From NCBI RefSeq assembly GCF_900156535.1, contig NZ_FTNV01000001.1:62001-126000 (forward strand): a stretch of DNA of 64,000 bases, read 5' to 3'. The notes under the pieces were generated by a model. The model was not told the DNA's origin and did no database searches. It saw only the letters and a program-made list of their open reading frames with translations. Shown here piece after piece: positions 28,444 through 36,665 of the stretch. The position numbers were made by a program, and so were the translations under genes. How positions within the stretch are numbered: position 1 is the stretch's first letter; the number at the start of each line of letters is the position of its first letter. This DNA comes from Roseovarius nanhaiticus (lineage in GTDB: Bacteria > Pseudomonadota > Alphaproteobacteria > Rhodobacterales > Rhodobacteraceae).

Positions 28444-29765
28444 GCCGCCCGAGCATCGCCCGCTTTCTTCTGCCCTGCCTGATCACACTGACTTTCGCCC
28501 TGCCCGCGCGGGCCGAGATCGAGGTGCAGGATCTGGGCAATCCCGGCGGCATTGATCTGTGGCTGGTCGAGGATCACACCATTCCATTCGTGGCCTTGGA
28601 AATGCGGTTTCGCGGGGGCGCCTCGCTGGACCAACCCGGCAAGCGTGGCGCGACCAACTTGATGACCGGCCTGCTCGAAGAGGGTGCAGGCGACATGGAC
28701 AGCCGTGCGTTCGCGCGCCAGGCCGAAGCCTTGGCCGCGTCCGTCTCCTACGGGGTCGGCGACGACACGCTCAGTGTCTCGGCGCGCTTTCTCAGCGAGA
28801 ACAGGGATGCCGCGGTCGAGCTGCTGCGTACCAGTTTGGTCGAACCTGCGTTCAACCAGAAATCGATAGACCGGGTCCGGGGTCAGGTCCGCTCGGTCAT
28901 CCAGGGCGAGCAAAAGGACCCGCGCGACATCGCCGCCCGAACGTTTGATGCACAGACCTTTGGCGATCATCCCTATGCGACCTCCAAGGACGGTACGCTG
29001 GACAGTATCGCGGGACTGACGCGGGACGATATCGTGGCCGCCCACCGCGCCGCTTTGGTGCGCGACCGTCTCTATATCGCCGCAGTCGGTGATATCACCG
29101 CAGAAGAGTTGACCAAGCTTGTCGAGCGTCTGACCGATGGGCTGCCTCAGTCGTCGGACGTGCCCCTGCCGGGCCCCGCAGATGTCACATTGCCAGGCGG
29201 CGCGACAATTGTGGAGTATGACACGCCGCAATCCGTTGTCACCTTTGCCCAGCCCGGCATCGACCGCGACGATCCCGATTTCTTTGCAGCGTATCTGCTG
29301 AACCAGATCCTTGGCGGTGGTGGTTTTGAGAGCCGTTTGATGAACGAGGTCCGCGAGAAGCGGGGCCTGACCTATGGCGTCTACTCCTACCTCGTGGACC
29401 GCGACGGCGCGCAGCTCTGGATGGGGCAGGTCGCTTCGGCCAATGACCGCGTGGCGACTGCCATCGAGGTCATCCGTGATGAATGGGCCAAGATGCGCGA
29501 TACCGGCGTCACGGCCCAAGAGTTGGAAGACGCCAAGACCTACATGACCGGCTCTTATCCGCTGCGCTTTGATGGGAATGCCCCCATCGCGAATATCGCT
29601 GTCGAGATGCAGATCGAAGGCTTGCCCACCGACTACATCACCACCCGCAACGACAAGGTGAATGCCGTGACGCTAGAGCAGATCAACCGTGTCGCCCGCG
29701 AATTGCTGGACCCTGAAAAGCTGAGCTTCGTCGTCGTGGGCAAGCCCGAGGGTCTGGCAGAATAG
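28440..29765 (+). CDS. M16 family peptidase-like protein, non-catalytic subunit
   Basis: A 441-residue protein with a signal peptide (residues 1-25, ending LPARA) and the M16 fold. The zinc site is replaced: where the partner has HFLEH, this protein reads TNLMTGLLEEG, so it cannot bind zinc in the usual way. The C-terminal half keeps the substrate-contact region (GGGGFESRLMNEVREKRGLT, YGVYSY). Paired active and inactive M16 subunits are a known arrangement (mitochondrial MPP, bacterial two-chain peptidases). The ATGA overlap indicates matched synthesis. Confidence 0.91.
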   Translation: MSRPSIARFLLPCLITLTFALPARAEIEVQDLGNPGGIDLWLVEDHTIPFVALEMRFRGGASLDQPGKRGATNLMTGLLEEGAGDMDSRAFARQAEALAASVSYGVGDDTLSVSARFLSENRDAAVELLRTSLVEPAFNQKSIDRVRGQVRSVIQGEQKDPRDIAARTFDAQTFGDHPYATSKDGTLDSIAGLTRDDIVAAHRAALVRDRLYIAAVGDITAEELTKLVERLTDGLPQSSDVPLPGPADVTLPGGATIVEYDTPQSVVTFAQPGIDRDDPDFFAAYLLNQILGGGGFESRLMNEVREKRGLTYGVYSYLVDRDGAQLWMGQVASANDRVATAIEVIRDEWAKMRDTGVTAQELEDAKTYMTGSYPLRFDGNAPIANIAVEMQIEGLPTDYITTRNDKVNAVTLEQINRVARELLDPEKLSFVVVGKPEGLAE

Positions 29766-29782
29766 CCGCGGTCCACCTTTCA

Positions 29783-29812
29783 TCTTGGCAAAAATACTCA
29801 AGGTCCGGCGGG
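29783..29812. repeat. Intergenic element copy 1 (CTTGG-AAAAATAC-CAA-GGTCCGGC)
   Basis: A short conserved stretch lies between the convergent M16 and livF genes. Read on the minus strand it starts 13 bases after the livF stop as GCCGGACCTTGAG, then TATTTTTGCCAAGA, with a T run. It shares its core with copies at 33845, 35319, 46324 and 55098. It may be a terminator-like element or a dispersed roseobacter intergenic repeat. Confidence 0.5.
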
Positions 29813-29824
29813 CCGATGCCGGGC

Positions 29825-30520
29825 CTAGACCCCTAAATAGCGCGCCGCCACTGACAGATCGGCGCGCAATTCATCAACAGGCAGCACCGCGCCGCCGCGT
29901 CCGTTCTCGATAAACGCAATGCGGTCCGCCACCTCGAGAACGGCATCCATGCGCTGCTCCACCAGCAAGATCGCCGTATCTTGGCCGCGCATGCGCAACA
30001 CCGCCTCCTGGATCGCCGCCACCATCGAGGGCTGTAGCCCCTCTGTTGGCTCATCAAGCAAAAGCGCCTTGGGCCGAAGGCAGAGCGCCCGGGCCATGGC
30101 CAACATCTGCTGCTCGCCGCCCGACAGGGTCTGCGCAGGCTGGCGATAGCGTTCGCGCAAACGTGGAAAGAGATCCAGAACCTCTTCCAGAACCTCGGGC
30201 GGGCTGCGCCGTGCGCGCATCCCGATCTCCAGATTCTGTGCCACCGACAGCCCCGCAAAGAGACGCCGCCCCTGCGGGACATAGCCGATGCCGGCGCGCG
30301 GCACATGGTGCGGCGCCAGTGCGCTTACCTCGGTACCGTCCAGCATCACACGGCCATCCATCAGCGGGATCAGCCCCATGATCGCGCGCATCGCCGTTGT
30401 CTTGCCCGCACCGTTGCGGCCCATGAGGCAGAGGATCTCGCCCGACTGCACTTCCAGTGACAAATCGCGCAATACGCGGCCGCCATCATATCCCGCGCTG
30501 ATCCGGTCCAGCGCCAACAT
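29825..30520 (-). CDS. livF: Branched-chain-type ABC transporter ATP-binding protein
   Basis: A 231-residue ATPase of the LivF subfamily. It has Walker A GRNGAGKTTAMRAIMG, the signature LSGGEQQMLAMARAL, Walker B LLLDEPTEGLQ and the LVEQRM switch region. GRRLFAGLSVAQNLEIGMRA after the Walker A is characteristic of LivF. The start is the ATG at 30520, overlapping the livG stop; a GTG one codon earlier is the alternative. It is the last gene of the livH-M-G-F run. The substrate is set by the binding protein, which is not assignable. Confidence 0.92.
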   Translation of the reverse strand: MLALDRISAGYDGGRVLRDLSLEVQSGEILCLMGRNGAGKTTAMRAIMGLIPLMDGRVMLDGTEVSALAPHHVPRAGIGYVPQGRRLFAGLSVAQNLEIGMRARRSPPEVLEEVLDLFPRLRERYRQPAQTLSGGEQQMLAMARALCLRPKALLLDEPTEGLQPSMVAAIQEAVLRMRGQDTAILLVEQRMDAVLEVADRIAFIENGRGGAVLPVDELRADLSVAARYLGV

Positions 30521-31227
30521 CACGGCGCCCCCAGATAGGCAGCCTGCACGCCCGGATCGGCGCGCACCTCTTCCGGCGTGCCCTCAAAGAGCAGCGCCCC
30601 GGCGGAGAGGACCGTCACACGCTCGGCCAGCGCCATGACGACATCCATGTTATGCTCGATCAGCAGGATCGCGCAGCGGCCCGCCATCCCCCGTATCAGA
30701 TCCTTGAAAGCAGCGATCTCGACCTCTGATAGACCCTGCGTCGGCTCGTCGAGGATCAAGAGCCGCGGCGCGCTTACCAGGCCCATCGCAATCTCGACGA
30801 GGCGCTGGTGGCCATAGCTCAGATCGCCCGCCAGCGCATCGCAGTAGCGCGTAAGGCCCACCTGATCGATCACCTGCGCGACAGCGCCGGGTACCTGGCC
30901 CGCCGTCATGTGCGGACGCGCGGCCAGCGCAACGTTCTCCGACACCGGCAGGCGCGCGTAGATAGAGGTGATCTGAAACGTATAAGCCATGCCCAGCCGG
31001 GTCCGCCTATGCGCCGGCAGCGCCGTGATGTCCTGCCCGTCCAGCACCACCTGACCCGCATCCGCCGCGATCCGCCCACAGACGAGGCCGACCAGCGTCG
31101 TCTTGCCCGCCCCATTCGGCCCGATCAGCGCACGCACCTCGCCGGGGCCGACCTCCAGGCTCACGTCATCCACGGCGCGCACGCCGTCATATGACTTGGT
31201 CAGACCGCGCAGGGACAGAAGGCTCAT
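30520..31227 (-). CDS. livG: Branched-chain-type ABC transporter ATP-binding protein
   Basis: A 235-residue ATPase of the LivG subfamily. It has Walker A GPNGAGKTTLVGLVCG, the signature LSYGHQRLVEIAMGL, Walker B LLILDEPTQGLS and IEHNMDVVMALAE. LSYG in place of LSGG is normal for LivG. The ATG at 31227 overlaps the livM stop; the earlier in-frame Met is inside livM. It pairs with LivF to energise LivH/LivM. Confidence 0.92.
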   Translation of the reverse strand: MSLLSLRGLTKSYDGVRAVDDVSLEVGPGEVRALIGPNGAGKTTLVGLVCGRIAADAGQVVLDGQDITALPAHRRTRLGMAYTFQITSIYARLPVSENVALAARPHMTAGQVPGAVAQVIDQVGLTRYCDALAGDLSYGHQRLVEIAMGLVSAPRLLILDEPTQGLSEVEIAAFKDLIRGMAGRCAILLIEHNMDVVMALAERVTVLSAGALLFEGTPEEVRADPGVQAAYLGAP

Positions 31228-32168
31228 GGCAGCCACCCCCAAAGGCGACGGCGCACCTCACCCATGATGCCTTGCGGTGCGAAGAGCGTCAGCAGCACCA
31301 GCGCCACGCCCGCGATCAGCATATAGGCCGTCGTGACGCCCGAGCTGAGGTCGATGAGGTAGAACATGAAAAGCGTCCCGATGAACGGACCCAGAACCGT
31401 GCCCGCGCCGCCCAGAAGCACCCAGAGAAGTGGCAGGATCGAGTATTCAACGCTGGCGAAACTGGCGCCCACATAGCCGAAGAGAAGGCCATAAGCCGCG
31501 CCTGCCGCACCGGAAATGGCGCCCGATACCGTGACCGCGATCAGCTTGATCCGGAACGTGTCATAGCCCAGCATCCGCGTGCGCGCCTCGTTCTCGCGGA
31601 TCGCCACCAATGTCCGGCCAAGCGGGCTTCGCACCAGGGCAAGGCAAATCGCCATCACGAGCGCGAACAGCATAAGGGCCGCGAGGTAGCGATTACCCTC
31701 ATCGCTCAGGTCGATCCCCCAAAGCACCCGCGCCCCCCGCGCGACCACGATCCCCTCGTCGCCGCGTGTCCATTCTCCGAAATAGAGCACCGTCAGATAA
31801 CCCGCCTGCGCGAACATCAGCGTGACGATCATGAAGGCCACCCCCGCCGTGCGCAGCGCGAGCGCGCCCAGCGCGGCGGCCATCAGCGCCCCGGCAGCAA
31901 CCCCTAGAAGCAGCGAAGGCGCCGCGCCCAGTCCGCCATGCTGCACCACCATGCCCATGCCATACATGCCCGCCCCGAAGAGGAGAGCATGCCCAAGGCT
32001 CAGAAGGCCGGTATAGCCAAAGACGAGATTATAGCCCATCGCGTAGCTGGCCAGCACCATGATCCGCGCAAGATTGCCGTGATGATACGCAGGCAGCACG
32101 AAATGCCCGAGCAAAAGCAGCGCCAGAACCCCGCCATGCAGGGCGATGATCCGCGCGCCCACGCTCAT
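31224..32168 (-). CDS. livM: Branched-chain-type ABC transporter permease
   Basis: A 314-residue membrane permease with about eight to ten helices and the LivM pattern: NLVFGYTGLLSLGHALLFGAG near residue 50, the conserved ALVRSPLGRTLVAIRENEAR EAA-type loop that contacts the ATPase, and GPFIGTLFMFYLIDLSS near the end. The start at the ATG at 32168 overlaps the livH stop (ATGA). A much longer upstream reading frame runs across livH and is a shadow. Confidence 0.92.
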   Translation of the reverse strand: MSVGARIIALHGGVLALLLLGHFVLPAYHHGNLARIMVLASYAMGYNLVFGYTGLLSLGHALLFGAGMYGMGMVVQHGGLGAAPSLLLGVAAGALMAAALGALALRTAGVAFMIVTLMFAQAGYLTVLYFGEWTRGDEGIVVARGARVLWGIDLSDEGNRYLAALMLFALVMAICLALVRSPLGRTLVAIRENEARTRMLGYDTFRIKLIAVTVSGAISGAAGAAYGLLFGYVGASFASVEYSILPLLWVLLGGAGTVLGPFIGTLFMFYLIDLSSGVTTAYMLIAGVALVLLTLFAPQGIMGEVRRRLWGWLP

Positions 32169-33091
32169 GCGCTGCGCGTGCCGAAGAGGCCCTGAGGGCG
32201 AAAGACCAGCACCAGAGCCACCAGCAGCGTCGCGATGATCTTGGCCAGTGTGGGCGAGAAAAAGACCGAGATCATCCCGTCGCTCAGCCCGATCAGGATC
32301 GCCGCAACCACCGTACCCGGCAGGCTGCCTAGGCCGCCAATGATGACCACGGTGAAGGCCAGCAGCAAGGGCTCGGCCCCCATCAGGTAATGCGCCTGAC
32401 TGATCGGCACGACCAGAACGGCGGCAAGCGCGGCCAGCGCCGCACCGATGCCGAAAACCATCGCATACACCCGCTCGACCGGGATGCCGAAGGCGGTCGC
32501 CATGTCGCGGTCGGCCTGTACCGCGCGCATCACGAGGCCGATGCGCGTGCGCGCCATCATCGCCCAGACGCCCAAAAGCACCACCGCCCCCGCAGCGATC
32601 ACCGCCAGCTTGTAACTGGTCGTGGCCAGCCCCCAAGGCCAGTAGAGCGCCAGCGCGCCCTCCTTCATCTCGACCCAAGGCAGCGCCAGCCGCGTGTTGA
32701 ACGGCGCCTCGACGGGCCGCGCCTCTGGCCCGTAGCCCATCAGCGTCAGTTGCTGGATGATATACAGCAGTCCGATCGTGGCCACGATCGTGCGCTCGGG
32801 ATCATAACTCACCCTTTTGAGGATGGTCATGTCGGCGGCCACCGCAATGCCGCCCACGATCAGCGGCGCGCCCACCAGCGCCACGGCAAAGCCCAGCGCG
32901 GGATGCCCGCCCACCATCTGCGCGATCACCCATGCCAGAACCGCGCCCAGCATGAAGAACTCGCCATGCGCGATATTGACCACCCGCATCACGCCGAAAA
33001 CGAGGCTCAGCCCCACCGCCGTCAACGCCAGAACCGAAGCCATGACCAGCCCCTCCAGCGTGGCGAGCATCAGGTAGGGGCCAAGCTCCAT
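32165..33091 (-). CDS. livH: Branched-chain-type ABC transporter permease
   Basis: A 308-residue membrane permease with the LivH pattern: LSLVFGVMRVVNIAHGEFFM near residue 28, the EAA-type loop ARTRIGLVMRAVQADRDMAT, and a C-terminal IIGGLGSLPGTVVAAILIG. The start ATG at 33091 follows the HAD gene stop by six bases. It forms the membrane pore with LivM. Confidence 0.92.
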   Translation of the reverse strand: MELGPYLMLATLEGLVMASVLALTAVGLSLVFGVMRVVNIAHGEFFMLGAVLAWVIAQMVGGHPALGFAVALVGAPLIVGGIAVAADMTILKRVSYDPERTIVATIGLLYIIQQLTLMGYGPEARPVEAPFNTRLALPWVEMKEGALALYWPWGLATTSYKLAVIAAGAVVLLGVWAMMARTRIGLVMRAVQADRDMATAFGIPVERVYAMVFGIGAALAALAAVLVVPISQAHYLMGAEPLLLAFTVVIIGGLGSLPGTVVAAILIGLSDGMISVFFSPTLAKIIATLLVALVLVFRPQGLFGTRSA

Positions 33092-33097
33092 GTCGTG

Positions 33098-33814
33098 CTA
33101 GCCCGCCAGCTCGGCGCGATGCGCCTCCACCAGATCGGCCATCGAGTGGAACATCATGTCGTAGCGCGGCATGTCGCCGGGGTTCATCGTCGCGCCGAAC
33201 CCTTCCTTGTCATGCCGCCGATAGATCCAGCAATTGGCAAGGCCGTGCCGGTTTGCCGGGCCGTGATCGTGGAACATGCTCTCGGCGGTGTGCAGGATAT
33301 CGCCGCGTGTCAGACCCAGCCGCGCCAGCTGCTCCAGCATGTAGTCGAAATTGCGCGGATCGGGTTTGTAGCTGCCCACATCCTCGGCCACGTAAACCGC
33401 GGTAAAGGGATGTCCCAGCTTTGCATCGCTATGGGCGAAACTGGCGTTGTCGACATTCGACAGCACAATCAGCTTGAAGTGGTCCTTGAGATAGGCCAGC
33501 GCCTCGCGGCTGTCGGGAAAGGCCGGCCAATGCTCGACGGAGCGGCCATAGACCTGCGCCTCTTCCCAGGATGCCCGCAGCCCCCATTCCTCGGCCAGCC
33601 GCTTGTAGACCGTGGCCAGAATATCGCGGTAATTCTTGGCCGGCGTCACCCGCTGCGTGGTGCTCTCGTGATAGGCATGCGCCTCGAGGATCTGATCGCG
33701 GCTGAGATCCAGCTGATCCGTCAAAGGATTGAGCCCCGCGATCATGCCGCTTTCCCAGTCGATGAGCGTGCCATAGACGTCGAATGTCAGTGCCTTGTAA
33801 TCGCTCAGCTTCAT
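33098..33814 (-). CDS. Haloacid dehalogenase type II-like hydrolase
   Basis: A 238-residue HAD-superfamily protein. Motif I is LTFDVYGTLIDWE, with the nucleophilic Asp and the D-x-Y-G-T-L form typical of L-2-haloacid dehalogenases rather than phosphatases. Motif II is VLSNVDN; motif III Lys is in GSYKPDPRNFDYML; acidic motif IV is HTAESMFHDHGPAN. The second of two adjacent ATGs is chosen because GGAGG lies six bases upstream. It sits between the binding-protein gene and livH on the same strand, six bases from livH. It could act on a substrate imported by this transporter. Confidence 0.85.
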   Translation of the reverse strand: MKLSDYKALTFDVYGTLIDWESGMIAGLNPLTDQLDLSRDQILEAHAYHESTTQRVTPAKNYRDILATVYKRLAEEWGLRASWEEAQVYGRSVEHWPAFPDSREALAYLKDHFKLIVLSNVDNASFAHSDAKLGHPFTAVYVAEDVGSYKPDPRNFDYMLEQLARLGLTRGDILHTAESMFHDHGPANRHGLANCWIYRRHDKEGFGATMNPGDMPRYDMMFHSMADLVEAHRAELAG

Positions 33815-33844
33815 CATGGTCCTCCGTGACGGCACGCGCCTCTT

Positions 33845-33873
33845 TTCTTCTTGCCGGAAATATCCCGGGGGAT
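33845..33873. repeat. Intergenic element copy 2
   Basis: On the minus strand this reads CCGGGATATTTCCGGCAAGA then AGAAAAG. It lies downstream of the binding-protein stop and directly after a 26-base inverted repeat. The core ATATTTCCGGCAAGAA resembles the other four copies. Confidence 0.45.
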
Positions 33874-33874
33874 G

Positions 33875-33900
33875 GTTTGAAATCCATGTGGATTTCAAAC
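33875..33900. terminator. 26-base inverted repeat after the ABC binding-protein gene
   Basis: GTTTGAAATCCA and TGGATTTCAAAC form 12-bp perfect arms with a two-base centre, 20 bases past the binding-protein stop. It is likely a hairpin that protects or attenuates transcript between a highly expressed binding-protein gene and the rest of the operon. There is no U tract. Confidence 0.5.
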
Positions 33901-33919
33901 CTCGGGGGCAGCGCCCCGC

Positions 33920-35197
33920 CTAAAAAGGCCGCTGCGTGTAATCCACCTCGTCGGGATACATCCCGGCCTCGATGCCTGCCGTATGCACGCGCACCAGCCG
34001 GCCGCCTTCGACGCGGCTGACATGTTGCTCGCCAAAGACCTGATGCGTGCGCCCGTTGAACTGCATCGGTCCTTGCGGATAGTCGCGCCCATGCGGCAGG
34101 TCCGTCATCGCCTCGACCGCTTCGATCAGCGCGGTTCGGTCCTGCGGCCCGCGATAGCCTGCAGCCTCCATCCCGGCCTTGATTACGCTCAGCGTGGTCC
34201 AGCAGCCATACATGTGCCCGTAGGCCGATACGTCGCGCGGATCGGCCAACGACGCGCCGTTCTCGTCGACGCCCACGGCGTTGCGGTAAAACGCCTGCGC
34301 CTCCGTCTCGTCGGGCTGGGCGTAACGCGTCATGCCTTCCCAAAAATGCGAGCCGTTCAGAAATTCCAGACCGGGGCTGTTGATGTCGATCGTCTCGAGA
34401 CTGTCGACAAAGCCGAAAAGCTCGGGCCCGGCGCCTCCAAAAAACTCGCCCATCTCCTTGACGAAGGTCAGGACCGACGGGCCGACCATGACGTGATAGA
34501 CCACTTCCGTCTCGCGCGGGATCTTGGGAAAATAGCGGGTGAAGGACGTCTCGGTCGGCGGGATGGCGATCTTCTCCAGAACCTCGCCGCCTTGGGCCTC
34601 GATGGCTTGGGTGAAAAAATCGCGGTGATCGTGCCCATAGGCATAATCGGGATAGATCATCGTGACCTTCTTGCCGAGATTGTCGGCCACGAAAGGCGCG
34701 ATGGCCAGAACCTGGCTCTTCACGTCGGTGATGCCGGGCTGGAGCGTGTAGCGGTTCAGCATGCCGCTGGCGACATGATGCCCTTCGGACACCACGAAAT
34801 ACGGCAGCTTCAGTTCGGTCGCGCGCGGTGCCGATCCGATGACGACGTGGCTGAAAAGCGGGCCATAGGCGATGTCGCATTTATGCTGATTGGCGAATTT
34901 CTCCAGCAGCTCCGCACCCCGCTTGGGGTTCGTCCCGTCATCCTCGGGCACCAGTTTGACCATGCGGCCGTTGATGCCGCCATTCTCGTTGATGTATTTC
35001 GCCGCCGCATTGCCCGTCCGCTCGTACCAGCGGCCATAAGCGGCGCCCACGCCAGTGCGGTGGATCTGAAAGCCGATCTTGATCGGCTCCGCCGTCTGCG
35101 CATGGGTGTAGCGCGCCCAAAGTGGCAGCGCCGCGGCGCCACCCGCCAATGTCGTCAGCGCCTTGCGCCGGGTCAGGTTGCGTCCGGTCTCGGTCAT
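33920..35197 (-). CDS. ABC transporter substrate-binding protein, type 1 (LivK/AmiC-like), Tat-exported
   Basis: A 425-residue periplasmic binding protein. The N terminus has a twin-arginine signal (LTRRKALTTLAGGAAALPLW). The mature fold is type I periplasmic: IKIGFQIHRTGVGAAYGRWY, NGGINGRMVKLVPEDDG, a central AYGHDHRDFFTQAIEAQGGE and a C-terminal QGPMQFNGRTHQV. Such proteins bind branched-chain amino acids, amides, urea or other small molecules; the ligand is not identifiable. The ATG at 35197 opens the signal peptide. A longer upstream frame is unsupported. It is the first gene of the transporter block. Confidence 0.9.
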   Translation of the reverse strand: MTETGRNLTRRKALTTLAGGAAALPLWARYTHAQTAEPIKIGFQIHRTGVGAAYGRWYERTGNAAAKYINENGGINGRMVKLVPEDDGTNPKRGAELLEKFANQHKCDIAYGPLFSHVVIGSAPRATELKLPYFVVSEGHHVASGMLNRYTLQPGITDVKSQVLAIAPFVADNLGKKVTMIYPDYAYGHDHRDFFTQAIEAQGGEVLEKIAIPPTETSFTRYFPKIPRETEVVYHVMVGPSVLTFVKEMGEFFGGAGPELFGFVDSLETIDINSPGLEFLNGSHFWEGMTRYAQPDETEAQAFYRNAVGVDENGASLADPRDVSAYGHMYGCWTTLSVIKAGMEAAGYRGPQDRTALIEAVEAMTDLPHGRDYPQGPMQFNGRTHQVFGEQHVSRVEGGRLVRVHTAGIEAGMYPDEVDYTQRPF

Positions 35198-35318
35198 GGC
35201 ATTGCCCCCATATCGCGGCAGGGCTGCCCTGCCGGTCCGGCGCGATCCTGCGAATATGGGGGCGGATTGTCCAGCGCTTTGCGCCGTTCCGTGCCCCTTT
35301 GGGGCGCGGCCACGGGCT

Positions 35319-35358
35319 TTTTCTTGGGGAAAAATACCCAAATTCCCGAAGGTCCGGC
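35319..35358. repeat. Intergenic element copy 3
   Basis: On the minus strand, starting ten bases after the SDR stop: GCCGGACCTTCGGGAATTTG, then GGTATTTTTCCCCAAGAAA. It shares GCCGGACCTT and TATTTTT-CCAAGA with copy 1, and both follow a minus-strand gene stop at a similar distance. Confidence 0.5.
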
Positions 35359-35367
35359 AAAAGGCCT

Positions 35368-36105
35368 CTACTTCGCGAAGAAGCGGTTGTAGAGCCAGTC
35401 GGGCCAGATCCGGCTAAACCGGAAGAGATAACTGAAAAGACGCGGGAAGTGGCGCACCGTCGCGCCCTCATCGTTCATCATCTCGAACATTTCCTGCGCC
35501 GCCTCTTCGGGGCTCATCAGGAAGGGCATCTTGAAGTCGTTCTTGTCCGTGAGGCGCGTCTCGATAAAGCCCGGGTTCGCGATCTGCACACGCACGCCGG
35601 TCTTGAAAAGGTCCACCTGCAGGCTCTCGCCCAATGCCATGACACCCGCCTTGGACGCGGCGTAACCAATGGCGCCCGGCAGCCCACGAAAGCCCGACAG
35701 CGATCCCGTCAGCACGATATGGCCCGCATCCTTGGCGACCATCTTGGGCACAACCTCGCCGCAGGCCCGCATGGCGCCGACGAAATTGATGTTGCCCATC
35801 GCCTCGGCCTGCTCGGCGTCCCAATCCTGTGCAGCAAAGGGCCAATAGACGCCAGCGGTATAAACCATGCCGTCGATCTCGCCCACTTCCTCGGCGGCGC
35901 GGCGCACCGACGCCAGATCGGCCACATCGACTGTGACCACATGCGCGCGGCCCGGCAGCGCCTCGGCGACCTCATTCAGCTTGTCCTCGCTGCGCGACGA
36001 CAGGATCAACTCGGCGCCCGCGCGGCTCAGCTTGTGCGCCAGCGCTTCGCCCAAGCCGTCGCTGGCCCCGATCATCCAATAGCGTTTTCCGGTCCAGTCG
36101 GTCAT
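35368..36105 (-). CDS. Short-chain dehydrogenase/reductase
   Basis: A 245-residue SDR. The cofactor motif is GASDGLGEALA near residue 13, the catalytic Ser is in LTGSLSGFRGLPG, the Tyr-Lys pair is in GYAASKAG (about residues 155-160), and NPGFIETRLTDKNDFKMPF lies downstream. It is the last gene of a five-gene operon (FAD oxidase, DUF1365, MFS, DUF3833, SDR), and its start overlaps the DUF3833 stop. The substrate is unknown. The context suggests lipid or membrane modification under RpoE control. Confidence 0.9.
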   Translation of the reverse strand: MTDWTGKRYWMIGASDGLGEALAHKLSRAGAELILSSRSEDKLNEVAEALPGRAHVVTVDVADLASVRRAAEEVGEIDGMVYTAGVYWPFAAQDWDAEQAEAMGNINFVGAMRACGEVVPKMVAKDAGHIVLTGSLSGFRGLPGAIGYAASKAGVMALGESLQVDLFKTGVRVQIANPGFIETRLTDKNDFKMPFLMSPEEAAQEMFEMMNDEGATVRHFPRLFSYLFRFSRIWPDWLYNRFFAK

Positions 36106-36665
36106 TCCGCGTCCATCCTTCTCATGGTGGCGACCAATTCGGCCACCTTGATCCCGTATTTACGAAACTGGCTGCGATTGACGATGGTTCCGCCGGGCAG
36201 GGCATACATCCAGTCGGTCACGCTCAGCACATGCCCGCCCGCCTCGGCAGGAAGGCGGATGCGGTAGCGCAGCATCAGGCTCGCGCCGCTCAGCTGGCCC
36301 TTGGCCTGCCCGACGATATCGTCGGCCTCGCCGGTCAGCTGGCCATTTGCGCCCAACGCCAGGCGCCATTCGCGGTCCTGGGTGTTGCCGCTGTCATAGA
36401 CGAAATGCTCGGCCAAGGTGCCGCGATCCTCGGTCCACGTCCCCTCGAACTGCCCGTCAAACCGCGACGCCACACGCCCCAGCGGGCCATAGATCACACC
36501 ATGGCAGGCAATGCGCCCCGACAGATGCGTGCGCAGATCCAGCAGGGGCTCGGTGCCCGCATAGTCCTCGGGCCGTTGTGCGACGAAACCCGCAAGGCGC
36601 ACCCGCGCCACCGCCGCTGCGAGGCCTATGGCGAGGCCCTGAATGATCCACCAGATCCCGCTCAT
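36102..36665 (-). CDS. DUF3833 family protein
   Basis: A 187-residue protein with one N-terminal membrane segment (WWIIQGLAIGLAAAVARV). The mature part has LDLRTHLSGRIACHGVIYGP, FDGQFEGTW and LSVTDWMYALPGGTIVNRSQ, the lipocalin-like DUF3833 pattern. The ATG at 36665 overlaps the MFS stop (ATGA). It is probably periplasmic or membrane-anchored. The function is unknown, but it always travels with this operon type as far as I recall. Confidence 0.87.
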   Translation of the reverse strand: MSGIWWIIQGLAIGLAAAVARVRLAGFVAQRPEDYAGTEPLLDLRTHLSGRIACHGVIYGPLGRVASRFDGQFEGTWTEDRGTLAEHFVYDSGNTQDREWRLALGANGQLTGEADDIVGQAKGQLSGASLMLRYRIRLPAEAGGHVLSVTDWMYALPGGTIVNRSQFRKYGIKVAELVATMRRMDAE

